From: Alphaproteobacteria bacterium
GTDB lineage: Bacteria; Pseudomonadota; Alphaproteobacteria; TMED109
Length of the DNA: 64,000 nucleotides
Direction: 5' to 3'
NCBI GenBank assembly: GCA_022825705.1
Contig: JAJDWH010000033.1
Span: 62,001 to 126,000, forward strand
This document shows, piece by piece, positions 18,944-27,692 of this stretch. The notes below the pieces were generated by a model. That model did no database searches. It saw only the letters and a list, made by a program, of their open reading frames with translations, and was not told the DNA's origin. Within the stretch, counting starts at the first letter, position 1. The number at the start of each line of letters is the position of its first letter. Both the position numbers and the translations under genes were made by a program.

Positions 18944-20998
18944 GTGACGGGGACTGCCGGGCCTGCTCTTTCGACCGCCGGGCCGCAGTCTGTGTGGTTC
19001 CGGCTGCGCTGGCCGCTTGTGGCGGCACTCGGAGTCGTCTTTCTCATCCTGTTCCGGGGAACGCTGCCTGATTGGGCCATCACCCCTCCCGAATTGTGGA
19101 CCACGAACCTGCCGCTGCCGTTCCTCATCTTCAGTGACGCGTTCTTCCCCGCGCTCACGATCAAGGGCAGCAGCGTCGCCGACTGGTTCAACGGCATCGT
19201 CAGCGTCCTACGAGAGCACGAGATATTCGGTCTTTTTACCTTCCGGGACGTCACGCGCGGTATCGCGGGACTGATCGTGTGGCCTCTGAACTTCTCCGAA
19301 GATCTCTTGATCTCCGGATTCTCGGATTGGGAAATTCCACCCATTCCCTGGGTGGTCACGACCGCGCTGGCGGGGATCCTGGGCTGGTATCTCCGGGGGT
19401 GGGGTCTTGGACTCCTCGCTTCCTCGTGCATCGCCTATTGCGCCGTGTTCGGGAAGTGGGAGCTGGCGATGACCACGCTGTCGCTGGTTCTGGTAACGGC
19501 GCCGATCGCAATCCTCATCGGGCTAGTGCTCGGGATCTTGGCGCTGAAATGGAGACAGTTTGAGAGGGCGCTCTGGCCCATCCTCAACCTCATGCAGTCG
19601 CTGCCACACTTCGGCTACCTGATCCCGATCGTGGTCTTCGTCGGGCTGGGCCACAAAGCCGGTGCGATTGCCACGATCCTCTTCGCGCTCCCGCCGATGG
19701 CGAAGATCACGATCCTGGGGCTGCGTGGCGTCGCCGAGGAAGTGTTGGAAGCGGGTGTCATGGCGGGATGCACGAGGCGACAGATGCTCTGGCGCGTGCG
19801 TATTCCGGCGGCTCGGCCGACGCTTATGGTCGGCGTGAACCAGGTCATCATGCAGTGCTTGGCGATGGTCGTGATCTCGGCGTTCATCGGCGCGAGGGGG
19901 CTCGGCATCGATCTGCTCTTCCGCCTGCAGACGCTTCAGCTGGGTCGTGCCCTGGAGAGCGGCATTGCGATCGTTCTGATGGCGATCGCACTCGACCGGC
20001 TCAGCCAGGCGTTGTCCGAGAAGGAGCCGGTGCACCGGCAGGACGGTCCTTTCTGGAGCGTCCATCCGTATCTGACCGCGGCTGGCCTTGCCGCGGCAGC
20101 GGGAATCCTGCTGGCCTATCTCGTGCCTGAAGCCGGGCAGCTGCCGCGCGAGATGACCGTCACCCTTGCGCCGCAGTGGGACCTAATCATCAGGGGCGTC
20201 GTGTCGGCACTGTACGAGCCCCTGAGCTTCATCAGGGAGTACCTGCCGCCGTACGTCCTCATTCCCATTCGCACGTTCTTCGAACAGCTTCCCTGGACAG
20301 TGTTCCTTGGCGCGGCCGGATTGTGCGGATGGGTGCTGGGGGGTTGGCGCCTCGCGGCGCTGGTAGGAACGTATATCGGCTTCATCGTGCTCTCGGGCTG
20401 GTGGACCGAGGCCATGGTGACCACGTACCTCGTCTTCGTGGCCGTCGTCATCTGTACGATCTTCGGATTTCCCGTTGGCGTCTGGGCATCGCGCCGGGAC
20501 CGGAGAACCCGCGTCGTGGCGTTCCTCTGCGACACCTTCCAGACCTTCCCTTCGTTCATCTACCTGATTCCGGTTGTCATGCTGTTCCAGGTGGGCACCA
20601 TCTCCCAGATCATGGCGATCGTGGTGTACGCGAGCATTCCCGTGATCCGGTACACCTACGTGGGATTGCGGGCAGTACCGCACAGCATGGTGGAGGCTGC
20701 CGTCTCATCGGGGTGCACCCCGTCCCAGATACTCTGGAAGGTGCGAATGCCGCTGGCGTTTCCCGAGATCATGCTGGGCGTGAACCAGACCATCATGTTT
20801 GGTCTCTTCATGGTGATGATCGCCGGATTCATCGGCGGCAATTTCGATCTCGCCCGGGAGATCTTCAAGGCCAAGGCCCAGAACGACGCCGGTCTCGGCC
20901 TGCTCCTGGCGCTCTGCGTGGCATTCCTTGGCTTGACGGCGGATCGACTGATTTCGGCTTGGGCCAGTCGCCGCAAGGCCCAGCTCGGCCTGGCCTGA
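18944..20998 (+). CDS. Glycine betaine/proline ABC permease with two fused ProW domains
   Basis: The 684-residue protein contains two binding-protein-dependent permease domains in tandem. Each has a ProW-like core and an EAA-type cytoplasmic loop: EEVLEAGVMAGCTRRQMLWRVRIP in the first half and HSMVEAAVSSGCTPSQILWKVRMP in the second. Each half also carries a matching PTLMVGVNQVIMQ / PEIMLGVNQTIMF segment. A single polypeptide can therefore supply the whole membrane part that is usually a homodimer. The GTG start lies 2 bases after the ATPase stop. Confidence 0.9.
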   Translation: MTGTAGPALSTAGPQSVWFRLRWPLVAALGVVFLILFRGTLPDWAITPPELWTTNLPLPFLIFSDAFFPALTIKGSSVADWFNGIVSVLREHEIFGLFTFRDVTRGIAGLIVWPLNFSEDLLISGFSDWEIPPIPWVVTTALAGILGWYLRGWGLGLLASSCIAYCAVFGKWELAMTTLSLVLVTAPIAILIGLVLGILALKWRQFERALWPILNLMQSLPHFGYLIPIVVFVGLGHKAGAIATILFALPPMAKITILGLRGVAEEVLEAGVMAGCTRRQMLWRVRIPAARPTLMVGVNQVIMQCLAMVVISAFIGARGLGIDLLFRLQTLQLGRALESGIAIVLMAIALDRLSQALSEKEPVHRQDGPFWSVHPYLTAAGLAAAAGILLAYLVPEAGQLPREMTVTLAPQWDLIIRGVVSALYEPLSFIREYLPPYVLIPIRTFFEQLPWTVFLGAAGLCGWVLGGWRLAALVGTYIGFIVLSGWWTEAMVTTYLVFVAVVICTIFGFPVGVWASRRDRRTRVVAFLCDTFQTFPSFIYLIPVVMLFQVGTISQIMAIVVYASIPVIRYTYVGLRAVPHSMVEAAVSSGCTPSQILWKVRMPLAFPEIMLGVNQTIMFGLFMVMIAGFIGGNFDLAREIFKAKAQNDAGLGLLLALCVAFLGLTADRLISAWASRRKAQLGLA

Positions 20999-21219
20999 TC
21001 TTGTCCGGCACCGCCGATCCAGCACCTGAACGGGTGAATCGGCTCGAAAGCGAGAATTGTCTGTCCCGCGCGGTTGAGCCCCGAAGGCTCGAACATCGAC
21101 AAACTGTCCGATAAGGCCTGTATCGTCCGGGCCGCTGTACGTGGCTTCACCTCCTGAGCGTGGCTGCGGCGGCCACGGCGCGCGACACGGCGGCAACGCC
21201 GCCCGCGCGAAACCCGCCG

Positions 21220-21849
21220 TCAGTGCCGCTCGATACCCTCGTGGGCCTGCCTGCCCCAGACTTGTTTCACACGAGAGTCGCGGCCACACGAAAACCGGTA
21301 GAACCGATAACGGATCGGGTTCTTCGTGTAGTAGTCCTGGTGGTAGTCCTCGGCCGGGTAGAACACTCCGGCCGGCTCGACTGGCGTGACCACAGGCGCG
21401 TCCAGCATCATCGACTCCTGCAACATCTCCCTCGAGGTCTCGGCGAGGCGCCGCTCCTCCTCGTTCCCGACGAAGATCGCTGTCTGGTAGCTCTCCCCGC
21501 GGTCGCAGAATTGCCCGCCGTCGTCGGTGGGGTCGACGCTGCGCCAGAAGATGTGCAGCAGCCGTTCGTAGGAGACCTGCTTGGGGTCGTAGCGGATCTG
21601 CACTGCCTCCCGATGTCCGGTACCTCCCTTGGTGACCTGCCTGTAGGTCGGATTCTCGACGGTCCCGCCGGTGTACCCGGATATCGTTTCCACTACCCCA
21701 GGCACCGTGTCGAAGTCTGATTCCACGCACCAGAAACACCCGCCTGCGAACGTGGCGACTGCGAGTCCTTCGTCAGTCGCAGTGAAGGCGGCGTGCGGCG
21801 CGAACATGGCGACTATCGATGCAGAGAGAAACCATGCAAATCTGCTCAT
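21220..21849 (-). CDS. msrA: Peptide methionine sulfoxide reductase A, probably exported
   Basis: MsrA reduces methionine-S-sulfoxide in proteins. The family core is clear: [19 protein letters not shown] with the catalytic Cys, [29 protein letters not shown] and the C-terminal [10 protein letters not shown]. The ATG at 21849 has AAGGA 8 bases upstream and gives a signal peptide ([20 protein letters not shown]), so the enzyme probably works in the periplasm. A second ATG six codons earlier is less well placed. It is a lone gene, without msrB beside it. Confidence 0.92.
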   Translation of the reverse strand: MSRFAWFLSASIVAMFAPHAAFTATDEGLAVATFAGGCFWCVESDFDTVPGVVETISGYTGGTVENPTYRQVTKGGTGHREAVQIRYDPKQVSYERLLHIFWRSVDPTDDGGQFCDRGESYQTAIFVGNEEERRLAETSREMLQESMMLDAPVVTPVEPAGVFYPAEDYHQDYYTKNPIRYRFYRFSCGRDSRVKQVWGRQAHEGIERH

Positions 21850-22424
21850 GGTCTTGTCCTTTTTCATACAGAACCCGTCGTCCCACTTCCTGAGATAACG
21901 CAGCACTTCCTTCGGTTCCTGTTCTGGGACCGGTCAGGCCGCGGTGCGCGCATGCGGCCTCGTGCCGTGCGCCGAAACGGAAGAGGACGCCGGGCACCAC
22001 ATCCCGACGACAAGTCACCGCGCAACGGGTCGCTGCTGGGGGTCATCCATATCGGCGGGCGGGCACGCGCAGCGCGACGCACGTCTTCGTCAGGCACGAA
22101 AGGCGGCGTGGCCGCTCGTGCGGCTATCGGGGGATCGTGTTCGTGATGTCAACGTGACCATCAGCCGCGCCGGAGCGGAGGCTTGTCCCGGGGTCCGGAG
22201 GCCGACGATCTTGTCCGGTTGGGGTTATTTCCGCGCTTCGACGGAGGATGCCGTCGCGAGTGCACAGATCCAGCTTGCCGACTGTTTCGGTCTCGAGGTC
22301 CATGCCGTGCGGGACACCGGACCCGGCCGGCCGTTGCCGATTGGGCGGCCCGGGCACTCGCGACGATGGGCGACTGCGTTCCCAGGGCGTTCGCATTTGC
22401 ACGGGAAGAGCAATTTGCTACGCG
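21850..22424. other. Intergenic stretch without a supported gene
   Basis: About 575 bases separate msrA from the vapC-like gene. Several open frames cross it but none resembles a known protein or has a good ribosome site. No repeat or RNA gene was seen. Confidence 0.45.
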
Positions 22425-22883
22425 TCAGGGTTGCTCCAGCACTTCCCGGGGACTCAGCTGAGGCGCCGCAAAGGGATCAACCACACGCACGCCGTTGAGG
22501 TCCTGCCCGTGTTGGAGGTCTTCGGTCAGCAGAATCGGACATTCGGAAGCCTGCGCAGCGGCCACGATGAGCGCATCCCACCAGGACAGGCGAAACCGTT
22601 CCTCGACCTCCCACGCCCTTCGCAGAACACCTGCGTCGATTCGGACCGGCTCCCACTGCAGATAGTTCGCGACGATGTCGCGGGCAGCCGCGGGACCCAG
22701 CGAAGGCCCACTGCCTTGCTTCAAGGTCGCGTAGAGTTCCTGCAAGACCTGAAAGCTCAGGCGACCCAGGCGTTCGCGCCAGAGAAACCTGTGCCAGGCA
22801 TCGGCCTGCGTTTGCTTGGCGACGTCCGAAGTGTCGTGCCGGTAGACGAGAACGTTCGTGTCAACGAAGACCGGGCCGGTCAT
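22425..22883 (-). CDS. PIN-domain toxin, VapC-like
   Basis: This 152-residue PIN-domain protein should be an RNase toxin. The acidic site is seen as VFVDTNVLVYRHD at the N terminus and WWDALIVAAAQ with LLTEDLQHG toward the C terminus. Its ATG overlaps the end of the antitoxin gene by 23 bases, the common arrangement for VapBC pairs. Expression is normally repressed by the antitoxin-toxin complex; its RNA target cannot be told from the sequence. Confidence 0.87.
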   Translation of the reverse strand: MTGPVFVDTNVLVYRHDTSDVAKQTQADAWHRFLWRERLGRLSFQVLQELYATLKQGSGPSLGPAAARDIVANYLQWEPVRIDAGVLRRAWEVEERFRLSWWDALIVAAAQASECPILLTEDLQHGQDLNGVRVVDPFAAPQLSPREVLEQP

Positions 22884-23103
22884 ACAGCTCCTCGCGCGTC
22901 GGTTTGCGGCCGTTGGGCCATGTGATCCGGCGGGGCTCGATGGACAAGGCCCGTCGCATGGCTAACTCGTATTCGTCTTCCTGGCGCCGCATCCGTTCCA
23001 GCAATTCGGCGATCCAGCGTGAGACGCTGCGGTCGTCCTCGGCTGCCTTGACGCGCAACCAGCGGGCCACGTCTTCCGGCAGCGTGATCGTCACGTTTTT
23101 CAT
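22861..23103 (-). CDS. Ribbon-helix-helix antitoxin (VapB/CopG-like)
   Basis: The 80-residue protein begins MKNVTITLPEDVARWLRVKA, a ribbon-helix-helix DNA-binding start, followed by DDRSVSRWIAELLERMRRQ and a C-terminal tail that would wrap the toxin. The ATG at 23103 is chosen because the RHH strand begins there; a TTG six codons upstream is possible. It precedes and overlaps the PIN toxin gene, so it is called its antitoxin and autorepressor. Confidence 0.83.
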   Translation of the reverse strand: MKNVTITLPEDVARWLRVKAAEDDRSVSRWIAELLERMRRQEDEYELAMRRALSIEPRRITWPNGRKPTREELYDRPGLR

Positions 23104-23484
23104 GGGGGCATCCCGTTGCAAAGAACACGAACATCGTGTTACACGAAAACCATGTTAGCAAGGAGTTGCTCCAGAGGGGGGAGCGGTCCCTGCGCTTCAT
23201 TGCGCCTGAAGGCGTGCCAGCCACCGACTCGAGGGCGCGCCAGCCCATCCCGGCCCCGGTACCACGCCACGTCGGTGGTGGGCCCTCAGGAGTCTGACGC
23301 CACTGTGGGCGTGTGGGTCGTGCGCGAGGTTCGCTCGGCAACCGGATAGGCCACTCGACAAGGACGGGCCCATGCAGGAACGACCCAGTCTGACTCCTTG
23401 CAGCCATGACTGTTTGGCTGTCAACACAGGGGCCGACGATGCCTGTATGGTCCGGGCCGCCACACGGTGGGAGGATCGACAACC
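23104..23484. other. Intergenic stretch without a supported gene
   Basis: About 380 bases between the divergent antitoxin and SDR genes. I see no coding frame with family features. It presumably carries the promoters for both flanking genes. Confidence 0.4.
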
Positions 23485-24219
23485 ATGCCGAACATTCTGA
23501 TGGTGACAGGGGCGAGCCGCGGGATCGGTGCCGCCGTGGCCCGGGCCGCCGGCGCAGCCGGCTACGACGTTTGCGTGAACTACTACAGCAACGAGGCCTT
23601 GGCCCGCGCGGTCGTTGCCGATATCGAAAAAGCAGGCCAGCGGGCGATTGCCGTACAGGCCGACACGGGATCCGAGGCCGGGATCGAGCGGTTGTTCGAA
23701 ACGTGCGACCGCGAGCTCGGGACTGTCACCGGGCTGGTCAACAATGCTGGCGTGGTCGGCGGGCAGTGCCTGATCGAGGAAGTTACCGGCGATATTCTGG
23801 AACGCTGTTTCGCAGTGAACATCTCCGGCTACTTCCTGTGCGCGCGGGAGGCGATTCACCGGATGTCCACCCGCCGGGGCGGGGCAGGGGGCGCCATCGT
23901 CAACATTTCATCGGTCGCGGCGCGCCTCGCGAACCCGTTCCTCTGGGTCCACTACGGTGCGTCGAAGGGCGCGGTGGACACCCTGACCACGGGGCTGGCC
24001 ATGGAGTGCGCGGATCTCGGGATCCGAGTGAACGGCGTCCGGCCCGGCATCATCGACACCGACATCCACCCAGAGGGACGGCTGGAAGAGATCGCGCCCT
24101 CGCTGCCGTTGAAACGCGCTGGCAGCCCCGAGGAAGTGGCGGCGGCCGTTCTCTATCTACTGTCCGATAAGGCTTCCTATTCCACTGGGGCGTCGCTCGA
24201 CGTGTCCGGGGGACGCTGA
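23485..24219 (+). CDS. Short-chain dehydrogenase/reductase (SDR)
   Basis: The 244-residue protein is a classical SDR with the NAD(P)-binding motif VTGASRGIGAAVARA at residues 6-20, LVNNAGVVGG, the catalytic Ser in IVNISSVAAR and the YGASKGAV Tyr-Lys motif. The end SDKASYSTGASLDVSGGR is typical of the FabG-like group. GGGAGG lies about 10 bases before the ATG at 23485. The substrate is unknown. It sits alone between toxin-antitoxin loci, with no pathway partner. Confidence 0.9.
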   Translation: MPNILMVTGASRGIGAAVARAAGAAGYDVCVNYYSNEALARAVVADIEKAGQRAIAVQADTGSEAGIERLFETCDRELGTVTGLVNNAGVVGGQCLIEEVTGDILERCFAVNISGYFLCAREAIHRMSTRRGGAGGAIVNISSVAARLANPFLWVHYGASKGAVDTLTTGLAMECADLGIRVNGVRPGIIDTDIHPEGRLEEIAPSLPLKRAGSPEEVAAAVLYLLSDKASYSTGASLDVSGGR

Positions 24220-24340
24220 TTCAGGCGACGTCACCCGTGCGTTCCGGCCGGCACACGCCAGTCGACCCCAATCCAGAACCGCCAATGGCAAGGCGGAGAG
24301 GCCGACTTTCTCGGAGCATCCGGAATGCGAGGGGGCTTCT

Positions 24341-25648
24341 CTATCGGCCTGACATCAGGTTCGATCTGAAGGTCTTCTCGATCCGCGCCACATCGCGGGG
24401 CGCAACCCCGGCTGCTTCGGCGAGTTTGCCCCAATCCAGAACCGCGATGCTCACCTCGTCAAGTATTTTCAGTGCTTTGCGCTTCTTCACGCCAGCCGTG
24501 GCGGCAAAGTGAAGGAAATCGTCGCGCCCGAAATCGTTCCGGCGGCCTGCCAGACTCATCTGATGTTCGCGGGTCCATGTGCCTTGCGGATTGTAGGCAT
24601 AGGCGACGTCATAGGCCGGGGACAGCGACCATTGTCCTGACCGGTCCATCAGAAAAGAGATGTTCTTCACGTGGTCATCCTGATTGCGCGCGATGACATT
24701 GAAGACCGCTCGGCGGTACTGCTCTTCGACGGTACGCATCCCGAGACGCAGGTCCCGGATCGTCACGATGGCCTGCTCGTAGGAATAGGCCGATGGGTCG
24801 TTGAAGTCGAAATGCTGCATCGCGCCGAGTGACTGCATGTGGAGCTTTCGGCCGACAGGATCTCGATCGAACCTTCTCGTCATGAAGTGGCTGCGGCCGC
24901 CCTCGTGGTGGAGCCGGCATTCCGACATCGTGATGCCGGCTGCGCGCGCCATGCTGGCGTATGCGTATTCGATCTTGCCGAACCCTTCGGGCTCGGCCAG
25001 TTCCCTGTCCCTGCTGTTCTGCACGCCGTCGAACTTCAGGAGCCAGTGCTCGAAGCCCTCGTCGGCCTCAAGTTGACCGGATCGGAATTCGCCGGTCTTC
25101 GGGTTCCAGGCGAGAACGGCTTTGGGTCGTGCGCCGCCTGCTGACGTTCCAACGCTGAGAATGTCCTCAAGGGCATCGGCATCGTTCTTGCCGTCCAGGC
25201 GCCCGGCGAGGTTTGCGCGTTCGTCGAGCACCTGATTCGCCAGCTCGACCAGTCGGTCGATCTCCAGTTTCTTCGCTCCAGATCGTCGCCGAAGATCGGG
25301 CTCGAACTCGAGAGCGCCGACGCCGCGGCGGCCGATGTAGCAGAGTCGGTCGACCGAATTGAAGGATTCCGGGCTCTTGCCGGTTTCCGCCAGCCAGACG
25401 TCAATGAGCCGGTTGCCGAACCAGTCCGGTAGGGCATCGGCCAGCATCCCGGGCAATCCCCTGAACGTATCCCGATTGAGAGCCGGGAATTCGTAGGGCG
25501 TTTCTCTGGCGGGCATCGTCAGGGGCGCCACCTCGATACCGGCGCCGACGAAATCCGGGTCGTACTGGAAGACCCCAAGGGCGCGCGATTCATCCCAGGA
25601 CACCGCTCCGATGCGTCGACCCCAGAGCATGACGTTTGCGTCAGTCAC
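24341..25648 (-). CDS. hipA: HipA-family serine/threonine kinase toxin
   Basis: The 435-residue protein has HipA features: an N-terminal HipA-N1 subdomain, the glycine-rich loop SVGTSAGGARPKAVLAW (about residues 165-181) and the kinase catalytic segment RNQDDHVKNISFLMD (about 321-335), followed by LSPAYDVAYAYNP. E. coli HipA phosphorylates GltX and causes growth arrest; the target here is unknown. The GTG at 25648 overlaps the end of hipB by 8 bases and gives the normal family length, so the longer upstream frame is rejected. Key residues look intact, so the kinase is probably active. Confidence 0.9.
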   Translation of the reverse strand: MTDANVMLWGRRIGAVSWDESRALGVFQYDPDFVGAGIEVAPLTMPARETPYEFPALNRDTFRGLPGMLADALPDWFGNRLIDVWLAETGKSPESFNSVDRLCYIGRRGVGALEFEPDLRRRSGAKKLEIDRLVELANQVLDERANLAGRLDGKNDADALEDILSVGTSAGGARPKAVLAWNPKTGEFRSGQLEADEGFEHWLLKFDGVQNSRDRELAEPEGFGKIEYAYASMARAAGITMSECRLHHEGGRSHFMTRRFDRDPVGRKLHMQSLGAMQHFDFNDPSAYSYEQAIVTIRDLRLGMRTVEEQYRRAVFNVIARNQDDHVKNISFLMDRSGQWSLSPAYDVAYAYNPQGTWTREHQMSLAGRRNDFGRDDFLHFAATAGVKKRKALKILDEVSIAVLDWGKLAEAAGVAPRDVARIEKTFRSNLMSGR

Positions 25649-25979
25649 CCGGGTCGTCACCCCATGTCCAGGTGGGATCCTTGCGTTCCGACGGTCGTGG
25701 ACGTGCACGCCGGCGCTCAGAACCAGTCCGAGAGACGCGCTCGATGGGTCGAATCTGACCCGTGGGTATCGCGCCGAGGATGGCGTCGCCCAAATCCAGA
25801 GCCACGGCGACACGCAAGAACGTGTCGAGGGTCGATGGATCGCCGGCCTCGAGTCGATGCAGGGTTCGGAGACTGATTCCGGCGTCCTCTGCCAACGTAG
25901 CTTGCGTCACGTTGCGAGACAGCCGCAATCGTGCCAGACGGGAGCCGATCTCGGCCTCAATGTGTCGAGACGTCTTCAT
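25641..25979 (-). CDS. hipB: HipB-like XRE-family antitoxin
   Basis: This 112-residue protein has a helix-turn-helix of the XRE type (LARLRLSRNVTQATLAEDAG, then ISLRTLHRLEAGDPSTLDTF) and a basic tail. It is directly upstream of, and overlaps, the HipA-like gene, so it should neutralise HipA and repress the pair. The start ATG lies near an 8-base palindrome TAGTACTA (25991-25998) that may be part of the operator or promoter. Confidence 0.85.
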   Translation of the reverse strand: MKTSRHIEAEIGSRLARLRLSRNVTQATLAEDAGISLRTLHRLEAGDPSTLDTFLRVAVALDLGDAILGAIPTGQIRPIERVSRTGSERRRARPRPSERKDPTWTWGDDPGD

Positions 25980-25990
25980 TTGTCGTTTAA

Positions 25991-25998
25991 TAGTACTA
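25991..25998. promoter_or_regulatory. Palindrome TAGTACTA upstream of hipB
   Basis: A perfect 8-base palindrome in an AT-rich patch 12-19 bases before the hipB ATG. Autoregulated HipB proteins bind inverted repeats in this position, but the sequence differs from the known E. coli operator, so this is only a candidate. Confidence 0.22.
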
Positions 25999-26073
25999 TG
26001 TGGCCTTTTACAGCCTGATGACGGATATTACAGGTCGCATGTTACCGATAAGAAATGGTAAGGGACAGAGGCA

Positions 26074-26163
26074 CTATGGGGCTCGCAACTGCGTTCCATT
26101 GACGTAAGCCCGTTTGCCGTGTTCGCCATGGAGCGTGACGGTGAGGAGATCAGCGCGCCTCAT
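26074..26163 (-). pseudogene. Truncated MazF/PemK-type toxin remnant
   Basis: An ATG overlaps the antitoxin stop (ATGA) and starts a 29-codon frame, MRRADLLTVTLHGEHGK, which closely resembles the first 17 residues of MazF-family toxins (typically MRRGDLVTVAL.G..GKPRPAL). The similarity then stops, and the frame ends at TAG (26074-26076) after RAYVNGTQLRAP. About 90 codons of toxin are missing, and hipB begins about 95 bases further on. The gene order and overlap are those of a real MazEF operon, so this is best read as a toxin lost by deletion. Confidence 0.7.
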
Positions 26164-26411
26164 GTGCGTGGCTCATCTTCGCGTCCTTCGAGATGTTCGT
26201 TGAGATCCTGGGCGGCAGAGTCCATGAACCGTGTGAGTTCGGCGTCCGCACAGTTGGCCTTGCCGACGACGGCGGCCTGGCGGGCACATTCCTCGGCGAA
26301 GCCCGGGGCGCGGCTGTCGGGAACCCAGATCTGAATTGGTCGTAGGCCCTGGGCCCGGAGGGCGGCCCGGCGCTTGGCGGCGCGTTGCGCGGGAGTAGAT
26401 TCTGCAGGCAT
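26160..26411 (-). CDS. MazE-like antitoxin (DUF3018)
   Basis: The 83-residue protein, with AKRRAALRAQGLRPIQIWVPD, PGFAEECARQAAVV and ELTRFMDSAAQDL, matches the DUF3018 antitoxin MazE-like family that normally sits in front of a MazF/PemK toxin. Here the following toxin frame is cut to 29 codons, so the antitoxin is effectively an orphan. It may persist by chance or protect against a related toxin. Confidence 0.8.
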   Translation of the reverse strand: MPAESTPAQRAAKRRAALRAQGLRPIQIWVPDSRAPGFAEECARQAAVVGKANCADAELTRFMDSAAQDLNEHLEGREDEPRT

Positions 26412-26563
26412 GACGGCACAGAGAATAGAGAGAGAGGTGCGGCAGGGACCTCGCCCTGGTCAGCGCAACCGCACGTGGGCTGGTACAACTGCGAACGAGG
26501 GCACATGGTCCGGCGTTTGGTGCGAGCGGGCGCCACCACGTTTTCGGCGGGCGGGAACCCGGG

Positions 26564-27691
26564 CTAGGCTTCTGTCGGGGCGAGTCCGAGTTCCTCGCAG
26601 ACCTCGTCGGCGAGGCTCAACGCCGAGGTGAGCCCAGGAGACTCGATGCCGAAGAGGTGCACCAAACCGGAAACTCCGTGCTGGCGTGGCCCCGCTACCA
26701 TGAAGTCGCCGGCGGGCTCTCCCGGTCCCGCCACCTTGGGCCGAACGCCGGCATAACCGGGCATGAGGGCGCCGTCCCGCAGATCGGGCCAGTAGGTCCG
26801 GATCACGGGATAGAAGCGTTCGGCGCGAACTGGGTCGATCGTGTAGTCGAGGGTGTCAATCCACTCGACATCCGGGCCGAAGCGGCACTGGCCGGCAAGG
26901 TCCAGCGTGACGTGGACGCCGAGGCCGCCGTCTTCCGGAACCGGATAGATCAGGTGTGAAAACGGGGACCGTTCCGACATCGTGAAATAGCACCCGCGTG
27001 CGTAGTACAGGGGCGGGATGGCGCGGTCCGGCACCCCGCCGATGGTGTGGGCAAGTCCCTGTGCGTCGAGCCCGGCGCTGTTGACGACAATGCCGGCCTG
27101 AAACGTGGTCGCGATGCCGGAGGCATCCTCCACGCGCAGTTCGATCCCGTCCGCACGCACGGCCCCGCCGGTCACCCGTGACCGGAACGCGATGAGGGTG
27201 CCGTGGTCTTCCGCGTCGCCCTGGAAGGCCAGCATGAGGCCGTGGCTGTCCACGATGCCGGTCGACGGTGAATGGAGCGCCGCCACGGCGTTCAGTGCGG
27301 GTTCGAGGCGCCGGATCTCGGCACGCTCCAGCACGCGGAGATCCTCCACGCCGTTGGCCGCAGCCTGCCGGGCAATCGCGCCGAGCGTGTCCCGCTGCAC
27401 CTCGGAGGTGGCGACGATCAGCTTGCCGATCCGGTCGTGCCCGACGCCGTGCCGGCGGCAATAGGCGTAGAGCCGTTCGCGGCCGCGCACGCAGTGCACG
27501 GCCTTCCGGCTGTTCGACGGGTAGTAGATGCCCGCGTGGATGACTTCGCTGTTGCGCGAACTCACCTCGGTGCCGATGGTCTCGGACGCCTCGATGACCA
27601 CGACCTCGCGTCCGGCGAGCGCCAGCGCCCGCGCGATCGCGAGCCCGACTACGCCGGCACCGATGACAGCCGCGTCGATCCGTTCCGTCAC
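26564..27691 (-). CDS. FAD-dependent oxidoreductase, L-2-hydroxyglutarate oxidase-like (DAO family)
   Basis: The 375-residue protein starts with an FAD-binding motif (AAVIGAGVVGLAIARALA) and continues with EVSSRNSEVIHAGIYYP, typical of the LhgO/L2HGDH group, and ends with LVHLFGIESPGLTSALSLAD. These enzymes oxidise 2-hydroxy acids such as L-2-hydroxyglutarate and pass electrons to the respiratory chain. The GTG start lies one base after the stop of the old-yellow-enzyme gene, so the long upstream frame is rejected and the two genes are probably coupled. The exact substrate is uncertain. Confidence 0.85.
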   Translation of the reverse strand: MTERIDAAVIGAGVVGLAIARALALAGREVVVIEASETIGTEVSSRNSEVIHAGIYYPSNSRKAVHCVRGRERLYAYCRRHGVGHDRIGKLIVATSEVQRDTLGAIARQAAANGVEDLRVLERAEIRRLEPALNAVAALHSPSTGIVDSHGLMLAFQGDAEDHGTLIAFRSRVTGGAVRADGIELRVEDASGIATTFQAGIVVNSAGLDAQGLAHTIGGVPDRAIPPLYYARGCYFTMSERSPFSHLIYPVPEDGGLGVHVTLDLAGQCRFGPDVEWIDTLDYTIDPVRAERFYPVIRTYWPDLRDGALMPGYAGVRPKVAGPGEPAGDFMVAGPRQHGVSGLVHLFGIESPGLTSALSLADEVCEELGLAPTEA

Positions 27692-27692
27692 G

